Shown: positions 18,569 through 27,178 of the stretch, piece after piece | Position numbering within the stretch: position 1 is the first letter of the stretch | How the letters are laid out: the number at the start of each line of letters is the position of its first letter | NCBI RefSeq assembly: GCF_003026355.1 | Contig: NZ_PYON01000021.1 | Span: 1-64,000 of the forward strand | From: Photobacterium kishitanii | GTDB taxonomy: Bacteria; Pseudomonadota; Gammaproteobacteria; Enterobacterales; Vibrionaceae | Length of the DNA stretch: 64,000 nucleotides | Direction: 5' to 3' | Translations under genes and position numbers: made by a program | The notes under the pieces: generated by a model | The model's database searches: none | What the model was told of the DNA's origin: nothing | Seen by the model: only the letters and a program-made list of their open reading frames with translations

Positions 18569-20953
18569 ATGTTTCGTTGCGTAAAAAATAATACTATCGG
18601 TAATCGTCTGACCTCAGCCATTATCTTAATGGCATTTTTAACTATCAGTGTCAGTGTTATTGCGGCATTAACATGGCAGAAACTTAGCCAGCAAATAGGG
18701 ACGATTGCCAATGACAATATGCCAACCTTACGTGCTAGCTATCGCTTAGAGCGAAGTACTGCAGAATTACAAGCAGCGCTAACCGCATTAGATATAAATA
18801 TTAACCCGCTAAAACACAAAGCCATTAAGAAAAATATTGCTTCTATTTTAACGGATATTCATCAATCAATAGATAATATATCGAGTTTATACTACTACCC
18901 CAAAATAAAATCAGGTCAAAAGTTATTAGTAGCAAACATTGATAGTTATATCGCCTTATTACAACAACGAAATACGCATCAATTTGCCCTTAAACAAACA
19001 GAAAATACGATTAAGTGGCTTCATCAAGATTTAATTGATGAGTTACAACCGTTGCGACTAGAGATTGAATGGCAAATGGTGAGACTACTGAATAATCCTC
19101 AGCAATCACCGCTTAAGCACGATACTAATATCAAAAATGTCATGACTGAATTTTCGGTTATTCAAGCAATTACGGTTAATGAAAATGAATTACATCAACT
19201 TATTGAAGATATTATTCAACATCGCCAACACAGTGATATTAATACAGCCTTTGATGCTATTGGTCAGAAAATAGTCCAACTCAATAAAATTAGTAAGCAA
19301 CTAAATAATTACCCATCGACAATTACCTACCGTCAATTACAGCAAGAATTTACTCACTTAGTTATTCCTAATGGTAAGCTTCAAAAATTATTAATCCAAG
19401 ACAATATAAATAATATAAATATCAATAAAGCACAGAGTAATATTCGGAATCAACTAACACAACAAGAAAATATAATTCAAACCTTAGTTAATCATGCCGA
19501 TAATGCCTTAGCTAAACTCAATGGTGAAACACGACACTCAATTTGGATCAGTAATTTAGTTTTATTTGGAGTGGTCTTTATTACCATTATCCTTAGTATT
19601 ATTTTATCGATTTATGTTGTCGGGCGTGGTGTGGTCAAACGCTTAAATCTACTTGGTAAAGATTTACAAGCTATTGCAAGTGGCGATCTTAATGCTCATA
19701 TACAAACAACAGGTATTGATGAGATTGGTATTTTAGGTGACAATTTGCGCTATTTTTGTCAACAAATGCAAGAAATTCAAAATTCAAATGCACTGAATCT
19801 AATCAATAATACTCAAGCCAGCATTATTACTTGTGATCTCAATGGCGCCGTGGAGTCTGTTAATCCTCAAGCATTAACGCAATTAAACTTCTGTAATGTC
19901 ACCAAAAAGCATCAAGTTTGGGATTTATTTAATAATTCAGTCATAACAAAATTAAAGCATTTGTTCACTATCAATGGGCCATTAATGATCAATGGCGCAT
20001 ACAATATGACAGTAAAATTAGTCACTAAACACAATCAAAGTTTATATTTACGGCTCGATTTTCGTACTTTTACTCAAGGTAATGATGGCAAAGTTATTAT
20101 TACTATGACGGATATTACCGAGCAAGAAAATACTGCACGCTGGTTAGAAAATACCGTTGCTGAAAAAACGCAATCATTAACGATTAGAAATCAGCAGTTG
20201 CGGGATGAAATAGAAGATCGTAAACGGATTGAAGGTGATTTGATCGAAACTCAAGATGAATTAATTCAAGCTGCGAAAATGGCGGTTGTTGGTCAGACTA
20301 TGACATCACTCGCACACGAACTTAATCAACCTTTATCTGCGATTTCTACGCGGATCTTCAGCGCCAAACTTGCACTTGATCACAAAAAATACGAAAATCT
20401 ACCCGAAAATCTGACAAAAATTGACGATCTTGTTACTCGAATGAGTAAACTAATCATAAGCTTTAGAAACTTTGCTAAAAAACAATCAGCAACCAAGCCA
20501 TTAAGCAAAGTTGATATTCAAGATTCAATCAAACAAGCATTAACATTGGTTGAAAGTCGTGCCAAAGTTCAAAAAATAACAATGGTAAACACAATTGACC
20601 AGTCACTGTATGCACTTGCCGATCAAGTTCAGTTAGAACAGATTTTGGTAAACTTATTGGTCAATAGTTGTGATGCTGTTGCTCATTGTGAACAACGTAA
20701 AATAGAAATTATTCAACTAGATAGTCCATCGGATAAAATCCGTTTGGCTGTCTATGATAGTGGTGATGGTTTTGATGCCAGCATCATAGAAAAATTATTC
20801 ATTCCCTTTACCACCACTAAAGACGTTGGGTTAGGCCTTGGGTTAAGTATTTGTGGTTCAATTATGACGCGACTAAAGGGTGAAATCTTCCTTGCCTCTA
20901 GCTTATCAGGTGGAGCAATGGTCGTACTGGAGTTAAATAAATATGATAAGTGA
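18569..20953 (+). CDS. Membrane sensor kinase, DctB/PgtB type
   Basis: 794 residues. TM1 ~12-34, a large helical periplasmic region ~35-325 (four-helix-bundle-like), TM2 ~327-350, HAMP ~350-405, a PAS-like segment ~410-520 and a coiled coil. Then HisKA with H583 in SLAHELNQPLSAIS and HATPase with NLLVNSCDAV, DSGDGFD and GLGLGLS. The HELNQPL form of the H-box is typical of DctB and PgtB kinases for C4-dicarboxylate or phosphoglycerate uptake. No transporter gene is adjacent, so the signal is unknown. The stop overlaps the next gene by 11 bases, so the two form a two-component pair. Confidence 0.88.
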   Translation: MFRCVKNNTIGNRLTSAIILMAFLTISVSVIAALTWQKLSQQIGTIANDNMPTLRASYRLERSTAELQAALTALDININPLKHKAIKKNIASILTDIHQSIDNISSLYYYPKIKSGQKLLVANIDSYIALLQQRNTHQFALKQTENTIKWLHQDLIDELQPLRLEIEWQMVRLLNNPQQSPLKHDTNIKNVMTEFSVIQAITVNENELHQLIEDIIQHRQHSDINTAFDAIGQKIVQLNKISKQLNNYPSTITYRQLQQEFTHLVIPNGKLQKLLIQDNINNININKAQSNIRNQLTQQENIIQTLVNHADNALAKLNGETRHSIWISNLVLFGVVFITIILSIILSIYVVGRGVVKRLNLLGKDLQAIASGDLNAHIQTTGIDEIGILGDNLRYFCQQMQEIQNSNALNLINNTQASIITCDLNGAVESVNPQALTQLNFCNVTKKHQVWDLFNNSVITKLKHLFTINGPLMINGAYNMTVKLVTKHNQSLYLRLDFRTFTQGNDGKVIITMTDITEQENTARWLENTVAEKTQSLTIRNQQLRDEIEDRKRIEGDLIETQDELIQAAKMAVVGQTMTSLAHELNQPLSAISTRIFSAKLALDHKKYENLPENLTKIDDLVTRMSKLIISFRNFAKKQSATKPLSKVDIQDSIKQALTLVESRAKVQKITMVNTIDQSLYALADQVQLEQILVNLLVNSCDAVAHCEQRKIEIIQLDSPSDKIRLAVYDSGDGFDASIIEKLFIPFTTTKDVGLGLGLSICGSIMTRLKGEIFLASSLSGGAMVVLELNKYDK

Positions 20954-22220
20954 TGATATTGAAGTACTGATTGTGGATGACGATCATGATGTTGTCGAAG
21001 CCTATCAAGAACTACTTGAAATAGCTGGATTTAAAGCAAAAGCCGTAACTGATTCAACCTTAGTATTGGGAATGCTAAAACGTAATTGGCCTGGCGTTAT
21101 TGTCTCTGATATGTACATGCCAGGTTTAGATGGTATGGAACTATTGGCTAAAATCCAACAGTTTGATCATGAGCTGCCAGTAATTATTATTACTGGTCAT
21201 GGTGATATTCCAATGGCTGTTGGAGCGCTTAAAAAAGGTGCCGTCGACTTTTTGCAAAAGCCATTACAGCCAAAAGAACTGATTACGCTACTTGAGAAAT
21301 ACTTACCTCAACGTCGACAAATCATTGAGCAACGCAACACATTACACACCACCACTGCGGAAGTATTATTGGGAGAAAGCCCATTAATTATTAAAATTCG
21401 TGACCAATTAAAAACCATCGCTCTAACAACCAAAGATGTTTTAATTGAAGGTGAAAGTGGTACCGGTCGGCATACTGTAGCGAAATTACTTCATCAAAAT
21501 AGCCAATTAAGTAATGGTCCTTTTGTTGAAGTCAATGCGGCGAATATTACCCGTACCCCAGATTTACAACGCAGCATGATTTCAGCTCGTAGTGGATGTT
21601 TATGTTTATGTAACCCACACCACATGCCGATTGAAACCCAACAATGGTTATGTCGTTTTTTACTTGAACAAGAGCGCCAAGGTAAAAAGGAAGTACGTGT
21701 GATCGCTTTATTTGATGGCGACCCGACTGAATCTGTTGAAACCGAACAATTTTTACCAGAGCTATTCTACTTTTTAAGTCAAGTGCGGTTTAATTTACCA
21801 ACATTGCGTCAGCGTAGTAGTGATATCACGTTGATATTTAAACACTACATAAAGCAAAGTTGTAAAAAGCTCAATAAAGCAATCCCCGCGATTGATAAAG
21901 CTTACCTCGCTATTTTGAACCGTTATGAATGGCCAGGAAATGTATTAGAGCTTAAAAACGTTGCTGAATTGTATGCCATCGGCATCGTCAAGCTAGCAGG
22001 GCAAGAGCGATCTAAACCTTTAGATCAAATGAGTAGCCCACTCGATGATCTGGTTGATGGCTATGAAAAACAAGTAATTGAAGATGCATTATATTTGTTT
22101 TCTGGTCGCATCAATGAAGTGTCATCATACTTACAGATACCGCGCAAAAAGCTGTATTTGAGAATGAAAAAACACGGACTCGACAAGGCTGAATATAAAG
22201 TGCGCACTACGAGCCAATAA
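20943..22220 (+). CDS. NtrC/PgtA-type response regulator lacking GAFTGA
   Basis: 425 residues. Receiver with D56 (VSDMYMPG) and K in LQKPL; an AAA+ domain with a Walker A-like GESGTGRH at 170-177; and a Fis-type helix-turn-helix near 395-418 (VSSYLQIPRKKLYLRMKKHGL). The GAFTGA loop and the usual Walker B region of sigma-54 activators are missing: after VNAANI the chain goes straight to a shortened strand (SGCLCLC). It probably cannot remodel sigma-54 polymerase and may act as a simple repressor or activator. PgtA of Salmonella is, as I recall, a comparable protein. Overlaps the kinase gene by 11 bases. Confidence 0.85.
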   Translation: MISDDIEVLIVDDDHDVVEAYQELLEIAGFKAKAVTDSTLVLGMLKRNWPGVIVSDMYMPGLDGMELLAKIQQFDHELPVIIITGHGDIPMAVGALKKGAVDFLQKPLQPKELITLLEKYLPQRRQIIEQRNTLHTTTAEVLLGESPLIIKIRDQLKTIALTTKDVLIEGESGTGRHTVAKLLHQNSQLSNGPFVEVNAANITRTPDLQRSMISARSGCLCLCNPHHMPIETQQWLCRFLLEQERQGKKEVRVIALFDGDPTESVETEQFLPELFYFLSQVRFNLPTLRQRSSDITLIFKHYIKQSCKKLNKAIPAIDKAYLAILNRYEWPGNVLELKNVAELYAIGIVKLAGQERSKPLDQMSSPLDDLVDGYEKQVIEDALYLFSGRINEVSSYLQIPRKKLYLRMKKHGLDKAEYKVRTTSQ

Positions 22221-22232
22221 CATACAACACCG

Positions 22233-22264
22233 CAAGCCTTCAGTGATGAGGGCTTGATTTTATT
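22233..22264 (+). terminator. Weak terminator after regulator gene
   Basis: CAAGCC/GGCTTG stem with a 12-base loop followed by ATTTTATTT. Confidence 0.5.
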
Positions 22265-22340
22265 TATCCTCAAAATCTGTTAGCGGCAACCGCTAATAAC
22301 CATTACACTCTACGGCTGTTTTTCAGCTTTGGTCTATTAC

Positions 22341-23162
22341 ATGTCTTATCAATGCCCTTTATGTCACCTGCCACTTACTATGGACGCTAACAGCACATCA
22401 TATCGCTGTAGTAATAATCACCAGTTTGATCAGGCCAAAGAAGGCTATGTAAACCTGATGCCAGCCCATCATAAAAGTTCGAAAAATCCAGGTGATAATA
22501 AAGAAATGATGCAAGCGCGACGCTTGTTTCTTAATACTGACCATTACCAGCCATTGCGTGATGCGGTTATGGCACAGTTACGTCAGCACTTACCTCAGGA
22601 TGCAACTCAACTACTTGATATCGGTTGTGGTGAAGGGTATTACACTTCAGAGTTTGTGCAATTACGTCAGCAATTTCCAGAGATCACTGTCCACGGTTTA
22701 GATATTTCAAAAGTTGCCGTTAAGTATGCAGCTAAACGCTACCATGATTGTGATTTCTGTGTCGCATCGAGTCACCGCTTACCGTTTGCTGATCATTTTT
22801 TTGATGGTGTCGTTCGTATTTATGCACCCTGTAAAGGTGAAGAATTATATCGTGCGATAAAATCCGGTGGCATCTTAGTTGCGGTAACACCTGCCCCACG
22901 TCATTTATATCAGCTTAAAGAATTGATCTATGATGGTGTCAACTTACATGATGTTCCAGTAGAAAATATTGATGGTTTTGAATTAGTGATTGATGAACAG
23001 CTGCACTATGACATGACATTAAGTGGTGAAGAAGCAACTGCATTAATGCAAATGACTCCTTTTGCATGGAAAACCTCAGATCAAGTTTGGCAACAACTAG
23101 CTCAAACTCAAAATTTTGACTGTGAAGCTGATTTTGCTATTCGTGTCTATCGCCGTCAGTAA
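22341..23162 (+). CDS. rlmA: 23S rRNA (guanine-745-N1)-methyltransferase RlmA
   Basis: 273 residues from ATG 22341; a TTG at 22329 is the only upstream option and homologues start MS-x-x-CPLC. The N-terminal zinc site is C5, C8, C23 and H27, followed by the signature NHQFDQAKEGYVNL. The SAM-binding motif LLDIGCGEGYYTSEF is near residue 90. It methylates N1 of G745 in helix 35 of 23S rRNA. It stands alone between the two-component pair and the ChaN gene, and the ribosome binding site is weak. Confidence 0.94.
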   Translation: MSYQCPLCHLPLTMDANSTSYRCSNNHQFDQAKEGYVNLMPAHHKSSKNPGDNKEMMQARRLFLNTDHYQPLRDAVMAQLRQHLPQDATQLLDIGCGEGYYTSEFVQLRQQFPEITVHGLDISKVAVKYAAKRYHDCDFCVASSHRLPFADHFFDGVVRIYAPCKGEELYRAIKSGGILVAVTPAPRHLYQLKELIYDGVNLHDVPVENIDGFELVIDEQLHYDMTLSGEEATALMQMTPFAWKTSDQVWQQLAQTQNFDCEADFAIRVYRRQ

Positions 23163-23198
23163 GTTATTTTAAAACAAATTACCCCACAACACAGATAA

Positions 23199-23230
23199 GA
23201 TTGATTATCATTTACTATTGATAATCAATC
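23199..23230. promoter_or_regulatory. Fur-like dyad upstream of chaN-like gene
   Basis: A perfect 12-bp inverted repeat, GATTGATTATCA and TGATAATCAATC, around an 8-base spacer. Each arm matches TGATAATCATT (the Fur core) at about 10 of 11 positions. It lies 47 bp before the start codon. A plain hairpin terminator for rlmA is less likely because no T run follows. Confidence 0.6.
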
Positions 23231-23276
23231 TCGTTACATTTATTATTTATCGTTTATTCTTTTCGGTATAATAATA

Positions 23277-24236
23277 ATGAAGTCATTGATTTATGTTGGT
23301 CTAGCAAGCTTATTAGTTGGTTGTGCATCTCCACCACAAGCAAACATTCCCTCACCAACCACTAGCCCCATAGCAACAATGTATGATTACACCATCGCTA
23401 CTCCTCAAGGCGAACCTCTTTCTATTTCCCAATTAGCACAAGCCTTACAACAAGCCGATATTGTTTTAGTCGGTGAATGGCATAGCCACCCTGCTGCCCA
23501 CCTTTTACAAGCTCAATTAATGGCGGCACTTTACCAACAAAACCCACATTTAACGTTATCGATGGAACAATTTACCCGCGATAAACAAACCGTCGTTAAT
23601 CGCTACTTAGCTGGCGAAATTGGTGAAAAAACCTTAGTCAAAGAAGCAAATGCATGGCCAAATTACGACAGTGATTATCGCCCATTAGTAGAATTTGCTA
23701 AACGCAATCACTTAGATGTGCTCGCCGCCAATGCACCGAAATCGATTGTGCGTTGTGTTGGTCGTCAAGGAGCGGATTATCTTGATAAGCTACCGACTAA
23801 TGAGCGGTTATGGGTTGCACGTTCATTAACATTAACCCCTGACAATTATCAGCAAACATTTATTGACTCGATGCACCATGGCAATGAAGCACAAACAAAA
23901 CGTCAGTTTGCAGCTCAAACGACTTGGGATGACACCATGGCAGAAACAATGGTCGACTATTTAAAACAACATCCTCAGCAAAAAATCATCCACGTTGCTG
24001 GACGGTTTCATACTACGGAAGGACTCGGTACAGCGTCACGCATCACAGCCCGTAACCCCAAGCTGAAAGTGATGATGGTAACTCCAATTTCAGATCAAGT
24101 ATCATTACACGCTGGCGCGCAAGATTTCACCGTAAAGATGCAACCACTGCCACAACGGTATGTACAAAAAGATAAGATGATGGCGGCAATGAAGGCCATG
24201 GGACAAAGAAATAGTGATTTGAAATGTTACAAATAA
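23277..24236 (+). CDS. ChaN family haem-associated lipoprotein
   Basis: 319 residues. Lipoprotein signal peptide with lipobox LVGC (Cys at ~16), then a ChaN/Tiki-superfamily domain: VLVGEWHSHPAAHLLQ (acidic/His site near 63-70), LSMEQF, and HVAGRFHTTEGLGTASRI near 240-260. ChaN of Campylobacter binds haem and is iron-regulated; the Fur-like dyad just upstream fits that role. It is probably anchored to the outer membrane. No haem receptor or TonB gene is adjacent. Confidence 0.85.
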   Translation: MKSLIYVGLASLLVGCASPPQANIPSPTTSPIATMYDYTIATPQGEPLSISQLAQALQQADIVLVGEWHSHPAAHLLQAQLMAALYQQNPHLTLSMEQFTRDKQTVVNRYLAGEIGEKTLVKEANAWPNYDSDYRPLVEFAKRNHLDVLAANAPKSIVRCVGRQGADYLDKLPTNERLWVARSLTLTPDNYQQTFIDSMHHGNEAQTKRQFAAQTTWDDTMAETMVDYLKQHPQQKIIHVAGRFHTTEGLGTASRITARNPKLKVMMVTPISDQVSLHAGAQDFTVKMQPLPQRYVQKDKMMAAMKAMGQRNSDLKCYK

Positions 24237-24626
24237 CGCAATAATTCGCAAATTACTAACGCTAGAAAGAGGAGAACCCCATCGGCGGCCAAGCAGTTGG
24301 GGTTCTTAGAGAGATAACAGCTATACCTCTAGTTGCCAAGTAATTATACCTCAACAACCTGTTTATTGCCTGAATAGCTACCTAATATTGAGGAAACAGC
24401 CCTTTCAATACCGATAAAGAATAACGTTACTGCTATGCTATAACGCTTTTTTACTACCCAGATATAGATAAGACCGCAGTTGCTATAATTAGTTGCAAAA
24501 AAGAGTCTGATAACTGAATATTTTTTTATCGCATCAATTTCAGCCTTACCCCATCGCTACCCACGACAATTTGCAGTAAAATAAATACAGAGCTCTTTTC
24601 TTTGAGCCAAATTAATTAGGAAAACA
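24237..24626. other. 390-base intergenic region
   Basis: No ORF. It contains a strong hairpin at 24273-24306 (listed separately) and AT-rich sequence toward 24627. Nothing else was recognised. Confidence 0.4.
24273..24306 (+). other. Strong hairpin without T run
   Basis: AGAACCCCA paired with TGGGGTTCT (9 bp) around a 16-base GC-rich loop (TCGGCGGCCAAGCAGT). It lies 35 bases after the chaN-like stop. It may be a terminator without a U-tract, a 3' stabilising element or part of a small RNA. Confidence 0.45.
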
Positions 24627-24935
24627 ATGAAAAAAACATTTGCTTTAACTCATCCCAAAAAAGCGGCTGCTCGTGTTGTGGAATCAATTAAACACGATGT
24701 GAAGAAATACATTCGTCGTGAGCGTAACAAAACACTACCTGCTGGTACTGATTTTTGGGATTTTGATTGCAAGTTTGGTCATACCGAGCAAGAAGCAAAA
24801 GTTATTCACGTAAAAGAAATCAACAAGTACATTGATGAAGCTGAAAAGCTAGAACTACCATCATTATACTTAGAGATCCTGGCAAAGCCTGCAACACGTG
24901 CATCACGTCCAGATTTTGATTTCGACGAAGAATAA
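24627..24935 (+). CDS. Conserved small protein, DUF6172-like
   Basis: 102 residues with a TAGGAA Shine-Dalgarno before ATG 24627. It starts MKKTFALTHPKKAAARVVES and has a very basic segment (HDVKKYIRRERNK), then a conserved aromatic-acidic run DFWDFDCKFG and an acidic tail DFDFDEE. I recall this as a family of unknown function widespread in gamma-proteobacteria (DUF6172); the name is from memory. Cytoplasmic, no membrane segment. It stands alone and ends at a shared terminator. Confidence 0.75.
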   Translation: MKKTFALTHPKKAAARVVESIKHDVKKYIRRERNKTLPAGTDFWDFDCKFGHTEQEAKVIHVKEINKYIDEAEKLELPSLYLEILAKPATRASRPDFDFDEE

Positions 24936-24975
24936 TCGCTCATTAGCCATTGTTTAATGTGCTATAAGAACCAAA

Positions 24976-25006
24976 CAAAAAAGAGTCGTATTATCGACTC
25001 TTTTTT
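24976..25006 (+). terminator. Bidirectional terminator
   Basis: AAAAAAGAGTCG paired with CGACTCTTTTTT around TATTAT. It serves the 102-residue gene and the convergent yfbV. Confidence 0.9.
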
Positions 25007-25032
25007 ATTACCTCAAAAATACCATTAACCAC

Positions 25033-25482
25033 CTAAAACCAACGATCTAATGCATGTCTATCTAATTGCTTAAATGCGCGATTTAATACATCAGCTAATT
25101 CTTGATAGCGCGGCTGAGATTTCTTAGGCTGCATCGCATGGCCTTCACTGACTATCTTTTGATAAATTTCGCTATACCACTTTGCTAATGATGGCGGCAA
25201 CGTCGTTTGGCTACGCTTACCTAACCACCACAAGCCTTGCAGTGGCATCGATATTGCCAGTAACGCAATCGCAATCGCTTGCGGCATCGCATCATAATTA
25301 TGAAATGCCATTTGAGTCAGAATACTGATCGCAGCGACTGCGGGCATCACTTTAGTCGCAAATTGGGTGGCCTTAATATACCGTTGCTCTGGGAACACAG
25401 CCGCTAGCTCTTTACGCATAGGCCATGTCGTCATGTAATGCTGACCATTCTGAAAGTGTTTCCACATTGTATGTTGAGCCAT
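25033..25482 (-). CDS. yfbV: UPF0208 membrane protein YfbV
   Basis: 149 residues from ATG 25482; the reading from 25587 adds 35 residues absent from the family. Family motifs are [25 protein letters not shown] and the C-terminal [17 protein letters not shown], with two membrane helices near 50-95. In E. coli YfbV is an inner-membrane protein that keeps the Ter macrodomain separate from neighbouring DNA. It is divergent from ackA, as in E. coli. Confidence 0.93.
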   Translation of the reverse strand: MAQHTMWKHFQNGQHYMTTWPMRKELAAVFPEQRYIKATQFATKVMPAVAAISILTQMAFHNYDAMPQAIAIALLAISMPLQGLWWLGKRSQTTLPPSLAKWYSEIYQKIVSEGHAMQPKKSQPRYQELADVLNRAFKQLDRHALDRWF

Positions 25483-25536
25483 AATGCACCACTCATCAAA
25501 AAAAATTATAACATTTAAAAAAAATACACAACAAAC

Positions 25537-25550
25537 TTGATTCAAATTAA
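25537..25550 (+). promoter_or_regulatory. FNR-like sequence between yfbV and ackA
   Basis: TTGAT-TCAA-ATTAA matches the FNR consensus with one mismatch. It lies about 55 bp before yfbV and 270 bp before ackA, so the target is unclear. Confidence 0.35.
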
Positions 25551-25568
25551 AAATTTCTAAAAATCTTT

Positions 25569-25597
25569 TTGTTATATTGCGTAACAATCGGTTATTC
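25569..25597 (+). promoter_or_regulatory. Candidate ackA promoter
   Basis: TTGTTA (25569-25574) and TTATTC (25592-25597) with a 17-bp spacer. It would give an ackA leader of about 215 bases containing the attenuator-like structure. Confidence 0.45.
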
Positions 25598-25673
25598 TAG
25601 GCAAGCCTAAATGTAATTGTTGCCGTTAATGACCTTAACTGCAAGCTAGGCTCTGTCAAGGATGACCCAGAAT

Positions 25674-25769
25674 TAGAGGTAACTCAATTCTATTTCTCAG
25701 GAAAGAGCGTGATTTTCTCCTCTAGTAAGACGACCAATAAAAACTCGTCTATTCTAGGGGTACTTTTTT
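25674..25769 (+). promoter_or_regulatory. Attenuator-like leader of ackA
   Basis: CCTCTAG (25719-25725) pairs with CTAGGGG (25754-25760), and AGACGA with TCGTCT inside it. A T run (25764-25769) follows, forming an intrinsic-terminator shape 50 bases before ackA. TAGAGG at 25674-25679 can instead pair with CCTCTA at 25719-25724 and break that stem. The whole could be a conditional leader or the terminator of a small RNA. Confidence 0.5.
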
Positions 25770-25818
25770 ATTCAAAAATGAATATCAACTTTCAGACAGA
25801 TTATAGGTAGTCACTCTC

Positions 25819-27015
25819 ATGTCTAAGCTGGTTTTAGTTCTAAACTGCGGTAGTTCATCTCTTAAGTTCGCAATCATTGATCCAGTATCAGGTGAAGAAC
25901 ATCTTTCAGGTCTAGCAGAATGTCTAGGTCTTCCTGAAGCTCGTATCAAGTGGAAACTTGATGGTAAGCACGAAGCTCAACTAGGTGACGGCGCTGCTCA
26001 TGAAGAAGCTCTAGCATTCATGGTTGACACTATTCTTGCTTCTAAGCCAGAGCTTAAAGAAGCACTAGGTGCAATCGGTCACCGTATCGTTCATGGTGGC
26101 GAGCAGTTCTCTGCATCAGCACTTATTGATGATGTTGTACTTCAAGGTATCGTTGATGCGTCTGATTTCGCACCACTGCATAACCCTGCACACGTTATCG
26201 GTATCGAAGCAGCTAAGCACAACTTTGCTGGTCTGAAAAACGTTGCGGTATTTGACACAGCTTTCCATCAGACAATGCCTGAAGAAGCGTTCTTATATGC
26301 AATTCCTTACCGTCTATACAAAGAAAACGGTATCCGTCGTTACGGCGCACACGGTACATCTCACCGTTTCATCGCTCGTGAAACAGCGATCCTTCTAGAC
26401 AAGCCTCTTGATGAACTAAACATCATCAACTGTCACCTAGGTAACGGCGCATCTGTATGTGCAATCAAAGGCGGTAAATCTGTAGATATCTCTATGGGTC
26501 TGACTCCTCTTGAAGGTCTAGTAATGGGCACACGTTGTGGTGACCTTGATCCAGCAGTTATGTTCCACCTACACGATCGTCTAGGTATGAGCGTTGCTGA
26601 AATCAACACTATGTTCACTAAAGAGTCTGGCCTACTAGGTCTTACTGGTGTGACTTCTGACTGTCGTTTCGTTGAAGAAAACTACGGTACTAAAGAAGAA
26701 GCTACACGTGCAATGGACGTATTCTGTCACCGTCTAGCTAAGTATGTTGCAAGCTACGCAGCAACAATGGAAGGCCGTCTAGATGCAATCGTATTCACTG
26801 GTGGTATCGGTGAAAACTCTGCACCAATCCGTGAGATGGTTCTTAACCGTCTAGCTATCTTCGGTATCGAAGTAGACAACGAAGCGAACCTTAAAGCACG
26901 TTTCGGCGGCGAAGGTGTTATCACTACTGCAAACAGCCGCATTCCTGCAATGGTTGTTTCAACTAACGAAGAATTAGTAATCGCAGAAGACACAGCGCTT
27001 CTAGCTGAGATCTAA
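25819..27015 (+). CDS. ackA: Acetate kinase
   Basis: 398 residues. It interconverts acetyl phosphate and ADP with acetate and ATP in the cytoplasm. Visible motifs are [12 protein letters not shown] at the N-terminus, DTAFHQTMP with the catalytic aspartate, [31 protein letters not shown] and [13 protein letters not shown]. Codon use is strongly biased, as in pflB and pta. It is followed by pta after 163 bp with a GC hairpin between, so the ratio of the two products may be set there. The leader structure upstream is unusual. Confidence 0.98.
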   Translation: MSKLVLVLNCGSSSLKFAIIDPVSGEEHLSGLAECLGLPEARIKWKLDGKHEAQLGDGAAHEEALAFMVDTILASKPELKEALGAIGHRIVHGGEQFSASALIDDVVLQGIVDASDFAPLHNPAHVIGIEAAKHNFAGLKNVAVFDTAFHQTMPEEAFLYAIPYRLYKENGIRRYGAHGTSHRFIARETAILLDKPLDELNIINCHLGNGASVCAIKGGKSVDISMGLTPLEGLVMGTRCGDLDPAVMFHLHDRLGMSVAEINTMFTKESGLLGLTGVTSDCRFVEENYGTKEEATRAMDVFCHRLAKYVASYAATMEGRLDAIVFTGGIGENSAPIREMVLNRLAIFGIEVDNEANLKARFGGEGVITTANSRIPAMVVSTNEELVIAEDTALLAEI

Positions 27016-27028
27016 TCTTACGATTTAT

Positions 27029-27058
27029 AAAACGGCTGGCCTTTTAGTCAGCCGTTTC
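27029..27058 (+). terminator. Hairpin between ackA and pta
   Basis: AAACGGCTG paired with CAGCCGTTT. The T run is short (GTTTCTCC), so partial termination or 3'-end protection of ackA mRNA is likely. Confidence 0.6.
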
Positions 27059-27178
27059 TCCATGACATTTTGTCATATTTTACTGTGGTGCTGCTCTATG
27101 ATTATTCTGCTTTAAGCAATTAAAGTCGAATTGTTATTGAACAGTGCTGTATCGATTCAATAGTTAGAGGAATCTATA

